The position numbers and the translations under genes are program-made. A stretch of 64,000 nt of DNA from Bimuria novae-zelandiae CBS 107.79 (taxonomy: Eukaryota > Ascomycota > Dothideomycetes > Pleosporales > Didymosphaeriaceae): the NCBI GenBank assembly GCA_010015655.1, contig ML976686.1, positions 702,498-766,497 of the forward strand, written 5' to 3'. Positions 10,035 through 21,086 of the stretch are shown here, one piece after another. The notes beneath the pieces are model-generated. The model made no database searches and was not told the DNA's origin. It was given only the letters and a program-made list of their open reading frames with translations. Within the stretch, counting starts at the first letter, position 1. The number at the start of each line of letters is the position of its first letter.

Positions 10035-12054
10035 TTAGCTTCTTACCTCCTTCCCAACCCTCAACACCTCCCGCCTATACTTCGGCAACCCCTCCTCCTT
10101 TACCGGATACCTCGCCACATCCCTATTCACCCTTAAAATCGCCTCCCTCGCCCCCTCCCACGCCCTCCTCTTCCCCGTCTCAAAGACCCGAAACGCATGC
10201 GCCGTTTCCACCCCATGATTCATAACCCAACTCAACCTCGGCTCCCTAATCCAAAACTACTACCCTTTCTAGCCCTACCCGAGGTTCTCCATACCCGTGC
10301 CCGCCGCCTCGTGCAAAAAACCCTGGAATTCCCAGCTTTTGACCATGCTCCTGTCGAAGCTGCCGGGGGTGGTGTCGGCAGCGTAGCGCGCCGCGAGCCA
10401 CGCGTGGTGTGCGTCGACGGCGGATTCCATTTGGGTGAGGGAGGGGAGAGGGTGTGCGTGCCGGAAGATGTTGGAGACGGCCATGGCTTGGACGTCGTTG
10501 AAGGAGAAGCCGTTGTTTTTTGCCGTAGGCGGAGTGGCAGAGGAGTGCCATTGAGTCGGCGTATTGGGGTGGGAAGATGTTGCGCCAGAGACGAAGTAGT
10601 TCAGGGCCCGAGTAATTGGGCGGACGGCTGCTGGACAGGAAGGGGGCGACGGTGAGGTCGGCGGTGTAGCCTGTTGCGCAGACGACGGCGTCGATGTCGT
10701 CGAGGACGCTGCCGTCGGTGAACTCTATGCTGCGGGGGCCGAGGAAGCGTTTTATGCCATGGAGAGAGGTGAGTCGGCCGGCTTGAAGGAGCGGGATTAT
10801 CGTGTCGCTGGCTCCGGGGGGGACTGAGCAGGATGCTGGGCGCAGGTAGGATGCGCCAGGCTGGGTCCAGGACCTCCCAGCTCTTGCGTATGAGGTAGTC
10901 AATGGCTTTGTCGCTGAGCCATTGAGTCACGCCGGGGAGGTATCGCTGCAGAAGAAAGCCTGTTCGACGTCTTCGCCAGCTCAGGAGTAGGTCTGCTGGT
11001 GTCTTGTCGCGCCACGTGGGGAATATGTACATGCCACGACGATGGGATAAGTACATGTTAGCAGCGTGGGAAATAATGTTATTGATCACGTCTGTTGCGG
11101 TACTGGACATGCCGACCATGACGACGTTCTTTCCCTTGTACTTCTCCACGCTGGTGGTTCAGTGAGCCTGGCATGTCCGGTTATTTCATTAGGAGAATGA
11201 CTTACTCTTCCGGTCTGAATTGTTGCGCATGCATAAGAATATCCTCGAACTTTTCTTTGCACTCGAATTTAGGCATTTCAGGATATGTCTGGTAGCCGTG
11301 ACAGAGGGCTAATTTATCGAATTCCTCCACTCTAGGTACCCCGTTGACTGTGACTTCCACACGCCATTTTGTGTCATTGTCGTTGCGGCTTACCTTCTTC
11401 AGTGACGCTTCAGTGACGCATCGAATACGATGTCTTTCAGTAGGTCGAAATGCTTCGCGTAAGATTCCATGTATTCCTGAAACTGCGCTTGCTATTGACT
11501 CGCCGTAAGTGAACGCCAAACAGCAGACTTGCAGGTAGATACGAACCGTGAGATGGGGTGGATAGTCTGACAGTCTCATCAGCAAGCAAATTCTCCCAAT
11601 ACTAAGATCTGAAATAACTTACGATCTGGCATTGGAAAATCCGACATGCCGCAAGTGTACTTGCTTATCAAAGCTCTCGTAGCTAGAAGCACCCGAATCA
11701 GCTCATACACATCCCAGCAGAACTACCAACTCACAAGGAAGAGCAGTAGTCATGGAAGGATCTTTCGTATACGCCCACAACCCGCCGACTTGCTTTCGCC
11801 GCTTAAAGCACGGTAACCTTGAACCCATCTTCACATAGAGTCTTGAGCATCGACAAACCGCAAGCTCCTGTACCACTAGCGATCAGCCAACTGGCTTGTA
11901 CAGCACAGCAGTGCGCAATATCAAACGTCGTGCTTAAAGAGTGATGAGCACGAAGGAATTCACCCGCCTGCGTGCGGCCCTCCAGTTCTCGCAAGACATG
12001 CTCAAAGGAGTTGCCAAGCTGACGGTGCTGACTGGGACACCTGGTCGAGGGCAA
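10035..12054 (-). pseudogene. Flavin-containing monooxygenase (FMO-like), multiply frameshifted
   Basis: Remains of an FAD/NADPH monooxygenase of the N,N-dimethylaniline monooxygenase-like type. Readable in order: the FAD loop GTGACGLSMLKTL (near 11870), VGGLWAYTKDPSM, YTCGMSDFPMPD, EYMESYAKHFDLL, the FMO-type segment ending MHAQQFRPE, the NADPH loop VVMVGMSSTATD, AVVCATGYTADL and a C-terminal WVMNHGVETAHAF. Normal introns are still visible (for example GTAAGT donors after PMPD and QFRPE). The frame is broken at least four times: after VTVL at about 11803-11812; by an exact 11-bp tandem duplication at 11398-11419; in a run of seven G (plus strand) at 10816-10822; and in a run of six T at 10516-10521. 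A conventional start before the FAD loop is not evident. The two homopolymer breaks could be sequencing errors. The duplication is unlikely to be one. Confidence 0.85.
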
Positions 12055-12446
12055 CTGTTAGTGCTTATTGACCAATCACTTTTGGGGGCTAAAAGCCACC
12101 CTCACTCACCCTATCGCGTGTATGCACAGTTGTGCGAAAACAGACCACCCACATTGTTCCGAAACAAAGTGGAACATTGCAAGGTTGGGTGCAGCCCGCC
12201 GTTGTGTTGCCTAAGCTGGAACCTACCGTACTCAAACCGTTGCCCCATTGCTGGAGTCTCGGTACGAGGGACATGAAAGGATGAACAAAAGGGTGATCGG
12301 TGCAAAGAATATGCATTGACACCCGTCCGAAGCGAGGAAAGAACAATGAGACGTCTGCATTACCGCCTCACATCGCTATCTGACAAGTGGGCGGTGTGAA
12401 CAGAGCCCGGAAAATTACTCCAGGACTAGACCCAAATTCATGCTGT
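12055..12446. other. Intergenic region
   Basis: No supported gene; several short frames on both strands without recognisable content. Confidence 0.4.
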
Positions 12447-14534
12447 TTATATCAGCTGCAAATCAACCATGTCGAGCGAGTTTTGATCCCCATTAATTGG
12501 ATTCGCAATTGGAAACACTTCATCTACTGTTTCTCCCTCCCAATCTTCCTCTTTCTCAACCTTTGGATAGGTAAACCGTCGGCGCCATTCATACGGCGAA
12601 TCAGCCGAGGGTTGGCTTACTGACAGCTTGATCCCTCTCTTTTTGTGCAATTCGTCCCAGACAGGGTCGGGAGCTAGCTCGAGCCACCATACATCATGGA
12701 TTGTCTTACCAATGATGTGGTGTAACTTTCTTGCTGGGCTCATGTACATGAACATTTGATGGGTCTCGCGAGCCCAAAGTACAATATTCTCCAATTTGGA
12801 GAAGTGCCTGGCGTTTAAGCAGATGCCAGCGCACCCATTTGTTGACCCGACTGTCGCAGTCGACAACCTCGAGTCGCTTGATGCTGCGCGGTAAATTTAG
12901 AGTTCGCAAAAAGCTCTCGGCAAAGAGTGCTTCTATATGTAGGACAAGTTGTTTGATGTAGGGTGCGAACGTAAATTTTCTCCAAGGAGCCAGATCGTGA
13001 ACGGCTGGGCAGCAAACAATACTTCTGATAGGGAAGACTCCAGTCGGTATGGGCCGGGGCTGCAGTCGCGGTATACTTACCCCAATGTTTAACCCCTCAT
13101 ATCTTGACTGGTAATAAGCTTTGTCGACCACAAGTTCTCGCAGACTTCTGAGACGGTGTTCTGTACTAAGCTCAAGCATATTCTTGAGGTGGATCCACGC
13201 CCGTTGGTGTAAAAGGGAAACCGTGGCGCATTGGGAAACTCGCAGAGACGAACTTGCAAGCTCTGTAAGCGGTCCATCGAAAGTACGAGCTTCTCGATGT
13301 AATCTCAGAGAGAGTATGGGACATCTTCAGCTTCCAAGGCAGCAACATCGATGTCAAAGACGAATGCCTTGATATTGGAACATTTCTGGTTTTCGGGCAG
13401 ATGGAAGTCTCTCCATCGGCTATGTGGATGTGCGACGACGGCGTCCACGAAGTAGAATAGACCGTGTCCGCGGTCATAGGGCCACTCATTGATGTCCTCT
13501 GGCCGGCGTAGTAGAAATGGTGATGCCTGATGAAGGCGCCAATTATCAACAACGGACGGGCACCATCCATGGAACTGGAAGTCGTATTGTAGAGTCGCAA
13601 GTGTTTTTGATGTAATCAACGACCACGGGAGGACCACGTTTGAGGTAATTGAGGTCAGAAATCGAAAGGCAGGGGCATCCGGGTTGAAGAGTTCCATCGG
13701 ACGAAACAACGAACGTGGTACGTTCATCGCGATTTGCGGCTGACATGATACGAGACTGCTTCGTATCGAGAAATGTTGTAGTCTAGAACACAAAAGAAAC
13801 ATCATCCATGCGAGGGCCGGCTCGAACCTTCGTTGCACACCTCCAATGAACTCGTCAGTGATGGTACTGTGTATATGATCTTTCGGGATGGAAAGCGTAG
13901 AATTGGTGCTGGCTAGTACCTGAAAGCGGCTGCAGCTGCGAATATTCTCGTCCGGCTCCTCGTCGGGCTGCTAGTCTTTGCGGAGGATAGATTGGAAAGC
14001 GGGACCGATTTCTCGTACATGTACGACGAGATCGAGCCGTCAAACAAATCTTGCGAGACGAGGATGTTTGAACAGCATTTTTAGAAGGTTGACGAGCGTC
14101 GTATTCTCCCCAATTGGCTGATTCGGATTGACTCGAGAAGAGAGAATCTTCGGATAGCGATAGAGGAACTCCGTGAACACGCCGTTAAACCGTTTTATTC
14201 GGCAGAGGTTGAAAAAATCCTGCTGTGGATCGTAACCGTGATTTACTTTCGACAGCTCCGAATGATTGTGTAGAGATTTATAGCCGCCATGAATCGGCTG
14301 CTGGTATTGCTCAGGTGTGTAGTCATACAAACATACGCCAATCTTCCAGAGGACCTCATCCGGAAGCCTGAGAATTGGAGCGGTTTCCTTGACATTAGAC
14401 TGGGGTTCTTGGACGTTACGCTCGGGCTCGGGCTCCTCAACATCGGGCTCGGACTCCTCAGCTTTGGGCTTGACCTGCTCAAATTCGATGGCGGAATCCC
14501 CCACTTCGGTGTCGGACTCAATCCAATGTGACAT
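12447..14534 (-). pseudogene. F-box-like protein, disrupted by stops and frameshifts
   Basis: Remains of a large fungal F-box-like protein, the class that recruits substrates to SCF ubiquitin ligases. It starts MSHWIESDTEVG at 14534 and has a Glu/Pro-rich stretch, then the F-box-like LRLPDEVLWKIG and the segment FNLCRIKRFNGVFTEFLY. The same frame then runs through in-frame TGA (14042-14040), TAG (13973-13971) and TGA (13307-13305) while the surrounding translation stays coherent (for example RLDLVVHVREIGPAF after the first stop and DYIEKLVLSMDRLQSL after the third). The frame then shifts near 13180-13215 to read HLKNMLELSTEHRLRSLRELV, and again near 12830 to read HFSKLENIVLWARETHQ. The N-terminal block may be spliced differently. 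Two of the three stops fit CGA-to-TGA and one CAG-to-TAG changes. Confidence 0.72.
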
Positions 14535-15325
14535 CCTGGAAATATTCAGCCTGATAATGATAGCGATAAGCGGACGTGGTATCTCGAGTGTCGTAAAGGA
14601 GGGATGGCCAGATCCGACGTTCGAACAAACATTGCAGGGCGGCTTCGCGCTTGCCACGCCCGCATGTTCGACGCCGACGGCTAAAGCCATTTGCTCAGGC
14701 AAGGCGCGACCTCCTCTGCGTCACCTTAGCATAGAACGCAGTCGCTAGGGCACAGAATCTCGTTAGGAGCAGTTAAGTGTGCATTCTAAAGTTGACCATT
14801 TGTGGTCCTCATCCTAGAGTAAACACACCGGCGATCAATTACGGTCATTGTGGCCAACTTCACCTTTACACGGGGCTATCGACCCGGGTGAATGTGACTG
14901 CCTGTAAAGTCCAAGTCCAAAGCTGCCTATTTCGGGGTGAGGTAGCGCCGGGGTGCGAAGTTTGTGGCCCACATCACGTTGCCGTTCTTCCGAATTAGGC
15001 ATGTGCATCAACATCCTACCGACAGCGTGCGCGTTGAAACCTCACCAGACAATAAGCACTGCGAAGATGCATTCGAGATGGCAGAGCAAGAGTTTGGAGC
15101 TGGAAAATTCACTGAGATGAGAAAGCACGTCCCGCTAACGCCAAGCGCGCTAAACGTGAAAACATTCGGGTTCAGCTACGTCACGTTTCCTCTCCCCGTC
15201 GCGCAGCCTTCTCTGCCCATGGCTCGGTCCCATCCGACATTTTCAGCAGCCGACTAGCTTTCGCGGATCATGCAACCCTGACACTTTGGGACGCGGCCGT
15301 CGACTTCGTTGCACGACGTTTGACA
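14535..15325. other. Intergenic region
   Basis: Lies between the divergent F-box pseudogene and the membrane-protein gene. A 97-codon frame at 14964-15257 shows no domain and no splice support. It should contain the promoter of the DUF7702-like gene. Confidence 0.4.
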
Positions 15326-16450
15326 ATGGCAATCGGGAGGGCCTTGGCATACGGTGCAACCGTCAACATCATCACCCTTATCATCTACTTCATCTACCTC
15401 TGTATTGCAGTATGGCTGTCGGTTCGTCAAGGGCTGGGGCACAACTTCCCCTGGATTTGCATAATCGTCCTGTCTCTCTGCCGTCTCACCCAGGTATTCC
15501 CCTTTGTCCAAGCTGCGCCTGATGCCAAACCGCTAACGCGCACAGGTCGCGCTTGATCTTGCAGCAACCGTATTATTCCCTGAAACAAAACTCACGAATA
15601 CGACTCTCGAAACCGGTGTTGCCATCCTCACCGAGATCAGCTTGACCCCACTGTTCATGTCAACCGCGAGCGTGCTCAACATGACCTCTGGACCGAAAGG
15701 GCGCCGCATGCAGTGGGTCCTGCTTCTCTTGTACATTCCTCTTATTATCTCGCTCATCCTGATCGTCGCCGGCGGCATTGATCCCGAATCCACAGATACT
15801 GCCACGTTCGCAGCAACAGAATCAACCAAAGCCGGCATTGTTTTGTATTGTGTTTGTTTCGTAGTCTTGATTTGGGCGACCACTATTATAGCAGCGCGTT
15901 TGTATCTCGCAAACCCGCTTGAAGTCAAGATTCTGACCACCGTTGTCCTGAGCCTGCCATTCTTCCTGGTCGACGTGGTGTATATGATGTGCTTTGCTTT
16001 CGAAGGGAAAAACGCGCGTCAGCAATTCAACGTCATCAGCGGAAATGTCACGATACAACTTTGCATGTAAGTCATCTTTCTCTTCCAGATCATGCCGAGC
16101 AAAGCCCCGTCCTTAAACTACCCTATTCACCATAGTACTCACGTAAAGGCTGCGGCGTCACGGGTGCTGCCTAAACCAGCCCCTTGTTATCATGCTTACC
16201 TCCCTCCAGGCAAGTCATAATGGAATACATCATCGTGGGCCTCTATCTTGGTTTGGGTTTGAAAATCCCCGATAAAGCTGCGAAGTTGAAAGAGATGGTG
16301 ATTGGAAATCGCGATTACGAACAGCTGAGAGAGACCTTTCTCTGGAAGATGTACGAAGCAGGCTCCGCGACCGTCGCCGTGGTCGTAATGCCCGCGCTAA
16401 GATTTGCACATTGGATGCTGGGGCGTATACTTCGCACGGGTGCTTCATGA
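15326..16450 (+). CDS. Seven-helix membrane protein, DUF7702-like
   Basis: Fungal multi-pass membrane protein of unknown function. Three exons: 15326-15493, 15546-16066 and 16210-16450, with introns GTATTC..CACAG and GTAAGT..CCAG, giving 309 residues. Hydrophobic helices are evident: VNIITLIIYFIYLCIAVWL, WICIIVLSLC, the ILTEISLTPLFM region, WVLLLLYIPLIISLILIVAGG, AGIVLYCVCFVVLIWATTII, ILTTVVLSLPFFLVDVVYMM and VIMEYIIVGLYLGLGL. The ISGNVTIQLCMQVIMEY segment across the last intron resembles the conserved final loop and helix of DUF7702 proteins. The ATG at 15326 is chosen as the first in frame before the first helix. No disruption is seen, unlike the genes on either side. Confidence 0.8.
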
Positions 16451-16934
16451 CCTAATTACTGGGCACCTTTGTTAAAAAGACAAAAAAAAATTAAAAAGTC
16501 CAGCTATGTGCTGGAAGATCAAGCTCTTTTGCGCATGTTTTGGGGTTCCCCAGTAATGGAATTCTTGAAGGATCATAGCACGACCGGGGACGCTTAGCCT
16601 CCCCTGTCAAACTTGCTAGGACGGCCGCGCCGGGCGTTTGGAACGCACGCTAAAGATTAAGGCTGCTATAGATTCTCCAGATCCGTGTCGCTATATTCGA
16701 GTTCGGCCTGGTCAAAATTCGCTGTCGTCCGAATATGGCAAGCAAGGCTCAAGCGAACTTCATCCAGCACACCACGAGATCTGGCGGCGTGAGTTCGAAA
16801 TTGGTGGCTTTTGGCAACACTCAGAGAAAGGAGTCAGCGTCGCTTCTTCGACTGTAATGCCGTAGGGTCGATTTACGACAATGCAAGAACCACGGAGGTC
16901 GCTTGGAAACGGGCGGGGGCGCCATTACGCCAGA

Positions 16935-17006
16935 CAAGTATAAAATTACCTGGAGCGCTCGATTATATATGGCAGCCAGTTCTCGGGATCTCACTAACCA
17001 CACGCA
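16935..17006 (+). promoter_or_regulatory. TATA-rich core promoter candidates before the Thr-rich gene
   Basis: TATAAAA at 16939-16945 and ATTATATAT at about 16962-16970 lie 68 and 40 bp before the start codon at 17007. The remaining stretch back to 16451 shows no gene, only an A-rich run near 16483-16497. Confidence 0.4.
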
Positions 17007-18277
17007 ATGAAAGTCTTCTCCACTCTTCTTCTGGTCATCGCAACGGCTCAGGCCAGTGCCGCAACGGGCGTGTGCGGCAACCAGCCCAAATCATGCGCGC
17101 ATCTTCCAATATCTTCCGCGAAAGCTTGCTCCTCCATCATTTGTGTGTATTACAATACACTCATGTAAAAATCCTAATCTGATCGATTCCAGCAAAGTCC
17201 AAGCTCAAGATAGCAACGTGTTCCAAGCCATCAACGACGGTAACACGGACATCGACGATTAGCCCCAAGACGACGAAGATTGTCACCAAGACGCAGACGC
17301 TCACTTTGAACAAACCAACGTCAGTACATCCGACGGCTTTCCAAAGCTTCGACTAATCTCCCACAGTATTGTACAGAGGACCGTGTTGACAATAGCAACG
17401 CAAACGAGTGTATCCCAGACAACAGTTGTGGAGACCCGCACAACGACTGATCAGACTACGCTTACCATGCCTGAGACGGAGACGGCCATTGAGACGAACA
17501 CGGTGTAAGTGCAACCAATATGAATCCAGAGCAATCTCTTGACCCAACCGATAGAACCACGACAACGACTTCTTTCTCCAACGTCCCCTACCAGCCTGAG
17601 ACATGCCAAGTTGTCCCCTCAGTAATCAAGCGCGGAGGCTACAATGTCGGTCTACCCGTGACTGCTCCTGCTACCTCACCGCGACCAAAGCGTGCGCCAA
17701 GGCTACCACGACTTGGGCAACAGTGAAGAAGCCAACTGCGACTTTTACCCTCACAAAGTACGTGGCGCAAACCACGGTCAAGTACGACACCAAGACGGCG
17801 GACGTGCAGCGTACAAGCACAGCCGTCGACGCGGTCGTCTCAACATACACCTCCATAACCTCCGTCGGCATCTCAGAGACAGCAACCGCGACTTCCACCA
17901 CCACCGAGACAATCACAGAAGAGGAAACCACCACCGCCGTCGCCGTCGAAACCGTACAAGCTAACCCGTGCGACAACCCTACGCTTTTCACCGCCGTCCG
18001 ACCCAGCTTCCCTATCGCCATTGCCGGCGCGAGATCTGATTCAACGAGCCCCCAGGACTGCTGTGACCGCTGCTTTGGCGGCAACGTAGGGTGTTTGTTC
18101 TGGAGGTACGCCAATCGGATTTGCGCGCAGTATGTGATTCCTAATGCCGCTACGGCATTCTCTTGGGTTACGGACTCGTGTCGGAAGGGGAGGCCGGATC
18201 TGTTACCGGCGCCGGGGGATGGGGGCACGTATGGTGTGGGGGTTTGTGGTGCACCGGGGTTTTTGGCGCCGTTTTGA
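17007..18277 (+). pseudogene. Secreted Thr-rich, Cys-containing protein with one frameshift
   Basis: Probable cell-wall or secreted protein of unknown role. Exons: 17007-17142, 17193-17319, 17367-17504 and 17555 onward, with good GT..AG sites and a CTAAT-type branch sequence. The N-terminus MKVFSTLLLVIATAQASA is a signal peptide, followed by a short Cys-rich part (CGNQPKSC), a long Thr/Ser-rich stalk, and a C-terminal domain with eight cysteines (DCCDRCFGGNVGCLFW, ICAQY) of a PAN/apple-like look. In exon 4 the frame that reads VIKRGGYNVGLPVT must shift by one base at about 17661 to reach CSCYLTATKACAKATTTW; both sides look coding. Either one base is missing (mutation or sequencing error) or a weak intron (GTGACT..CCAAG) is used here. 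If unspliced and uncorrected, translation ends at 17726 and the C-terminal domain is lost. Confidence 0.65.
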
Positions 18278-18793
18278 TGATGGGTGGGAGCAGGTATGGG
18301 ACTAGTTGCAGGCGAGACGAGATTTTAAATGAGAATTGAAAAAATGTGATGAATAATGGTTTTAGAAGTTAGAGGTCGATACTTTCGTGGTGGGTAGGTG
18401 GTGTACTACCTGCCACTGGCTCTACTACATGTGTTTTATAGAGTCGTGGTGGCATTCCTAGTAGATTCGTAGAATAATGCATCACCCCTTCTCGGGCGTT
18501 TCCTGCCATGTGCTTTCTCCTCGCATGAGAAGCCCCGTGCCTCTCTTCCCACCTTGCATTCCTTGTAAACTTGCGCTACGTATCTCGCATTGTCCCACCG
18601 CGCTCTTCTATCTCTTGTCACGGGGATACGATATGCGCATCGAAGCGGTGGAGGGTGAATTACTTGGCAAGGGCTTAAGGGCTCGAATCTTTGCAAGGTT
18701 ATTGTAGTTTAACGAGGCGATGGTGGCCGCTAGGTAAGGATACCCGCCGAACAGCTGGTCTGACCATGTCCCGACTCCGGTATGAATACGACA
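18278..18793. other. Intergenic region, convergent gene ends
   Basis: Lies between the 3' ends of the Thr-rich gene and the transcription-factor pseudogene. No gene recognised. Confidence 0.45.
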
Positions 18794-20618
18794 CTACTTG
18801 AGTCCTATATCCTCAAGCATGGCATCGTCGATCCACGAAAGATCGAATTGAATCCCACGATCGAGATCATCTAACCCATCAATACTCGACTCAGCACCTG
18901 CCACCCCGTTTTCCGTCCACGTCGCACCAGTCTCCTTCTCCACAATAGCTTCCTGCGCGGCACAAAGAAGTCTTTTCAACATAGTCGCAGCAGGATAGTT
19001 ATCCTCAATCGCCGTTAAAAACTCCTTGTAGACCCCTAGCTGCCTGTTTGCTTTCCCTCGGTTGGTCTTTAAAGCTAAGTACGTAGCTGTAGCCGGGACA
19101 AGCAGAGGAATGACGACTGGTGCTGCATAGATCACGGTGTCGTCGTCAAGAAAAGCGTGTAAAATTGATGTCATAGAATCTGCAGCGCTCACACCGTTTT
19201 CCTCTGGCTGTTGTGTGAATTTGATGAAGCGGATTCGCGTTGCGAGGGAATGAAGTTCTAAGTGGCGAGCAGCATGTGTCAGCACCAGTGTCAGCGTATT
19301 CTGAGTCGATATGCTGAGGCCGTCTTCGAGCCGTCTCCTCTTCGCTGCTGGAAGGGGAACTTTGGCGCACAGCATGTCGCGAAGGGTGTTGCTGATTGCA
19401 AATAGGTTGTGCCACATTCTTGCGAATTCTTTTGCCTCGGTGGGTGAAAATAACGGGTTTCCATGAAGCTCCAGATCCGTCAATAAAACTGCGTCAGTGT
19501 CTTCCTTACAAGGACTTTCTGTGGCTGTGGCCGTTGAAAGTCGCAGCGGTCTGCCTCGGCCGAACGCCTGCCATACGTCTCGCAGCAAATAATAATGCCA
19601 TACATTGTGCCAAAGAAGGTCTTGTTGAGCATGAGACCTTGAGTGATGGGACTAGGCCTTGCTGTGTAGACCCAGCCCCTGCGCAATGCTGAATGCCACA
19701 CCCGTCCAGTACCAACCTTGCTTCACGTCTTCCGTATCCGCGAACTAGAAGCTAAGAAGGAGCGCAGACTGCACCAAGTCAATCGCTCTCGTAGCTGAGG
19801 TCGAATAACATTTTGACGCGCGCGACATACGTCCCTTTGCAAGCTTTCCTGCCACCATCCAACGTTTGGGCGTAGCTCGCGCTTACGGAGAAAATGCTCC
19901 ATAGAAGAAGCAAGTTGATGCCTTCGAAACCGTGTGTGGCGTACTGAGAGAGGAAAGCGTGTGCGTCAATGACAGGAAACGTGGGATGCACGAAACGAAA
20001 GTATGCTTCAAGAATCTTTTTTCGCTGCGTAGGCAATGTGAAGCAGCCTTTGATTTTGAGGTACTGTAAGTCTTCGTGTGCGAGTGTTCTCTCCTTTGCG
20101 GCAAATATGTGGAAGTGACGGTCCGTCTAGTTGTCTATGGCGTCAAGGATGGCGCTGTAACCACCATCTCCGACGAATATGGGCGCAATTCGTGAGCTCG
20201 ACTCTGGAACAGCTGCAGCAACGACCTTGGTGAGGTTTTGATACGGTAATGAAGTTGTTTCTTGATTTGAGCTTGGGTCGCGGCCATTCTCAGGAGGTGT
20301 CTGTGAAGCTGTACGAAGGTGAGGTTTTGTTGGTTTTCGTGGCCTGAATGTTCAGTCATGAACAGAAGATAAAGACACCGTACCACTCTGGCAATAGTCG
20401 TCCTCCGTATTTACCGTCCTAGAGCGATACAATACTTCCCGTTCCTAGAGGAAAGTAATGACTTACGGGTACGGCTTCCTGGTTCGAATGTTACACTGTT
20501 CACCGAGCCCTACGCACTTCGAGCACGGCACCCCTGTATCATCCACATCACAGCGAATTTTGTGTTCGTGGCAAAAAGCGCATACATTGATAGCGCGTCT
20601 GCGTGGCATCTTCGGCAT
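18794..20618 (-). pseudogene. Zn2Cys6 fungal transcription factor with premature stops
   Basis: Would be a nuclear binuclear-cluster regulator. Exon 1 (20618-20467; a second in-frame ATG at 20609) holds the complete zinc cluster C-x2-C-x6-C-x8-C-x2-C-x6-C, starting VCAFCHEHKIRC, and ends in a GTAAGT donor. The middle homology region follows: KKILEAYFRFVHPTFPVIDA, LLLLWSIFSVSASYAQT, WYWTGVAFSIAQGLGLHSK and LLRDVWQAFGRGRPLRLS, ending DDAMLEDIGLK. Three in-frame TAG codons interrupt it: at 20129-20127, at 19747-19745 (in LLLSF*FAD, where Trp is usual) and at 19654-19652. A one-base shift near 19780 separates FDLSYESD from the following DLVQSALLLSF. Flanking translation is otherwise coherent. The stops fit C-to-T or G-to-A changes. 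No target pathway can be named. Confidence 0.82.
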
Positions 20619-21086
20619 ATTCGAAGGGCGATGCTGTGATCTTCAGTGCTCAGGTAGGAAGGAGCACCCGCTTGCGTAAGCACGCGGCAAGCCCGGGAGC
20701 TTTTCGGCAGTATCATTGTGAGCGCTAGCATGCTGCAGAGCTTCATTAGAATAAGTACAAGGCTAAGAAGAGTCGCGCTGAAAACAATCATTGAAGTATG
20801 AGATGACAATAGAAGAAGTCAGGCTGGAGGTTCTCCAACCTTAAGAGTTGGATGACTAGCCGAGGCGCTAGCTTGCCAGTAGAAAGTGAAGGCACGAACG
20901 AGATGGTAAGAGCACCCACGTGTGTGCAAACTTGCAGTTCTGTATAGGCCTACTCCCTAGGCTTTTAAATTATGATATATGTCTACAATCCTGTCGATAT
21001 CGAAATATACATGAATTGTACACTGCCTGCATGGCCGGGAAATACCTAAGTATAGTACATATAAAAACGCGATCTTTACAAAAGGC
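20619..21086. other. Intergenic region
   Basis: Upstream of the transcription-factor pseudogene and beyond the mL67 stop. A short T/A-rich stretch near 20960-21050 probably contains the mL67 3' end signals. No gene is seen. Confidence 0.4.
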
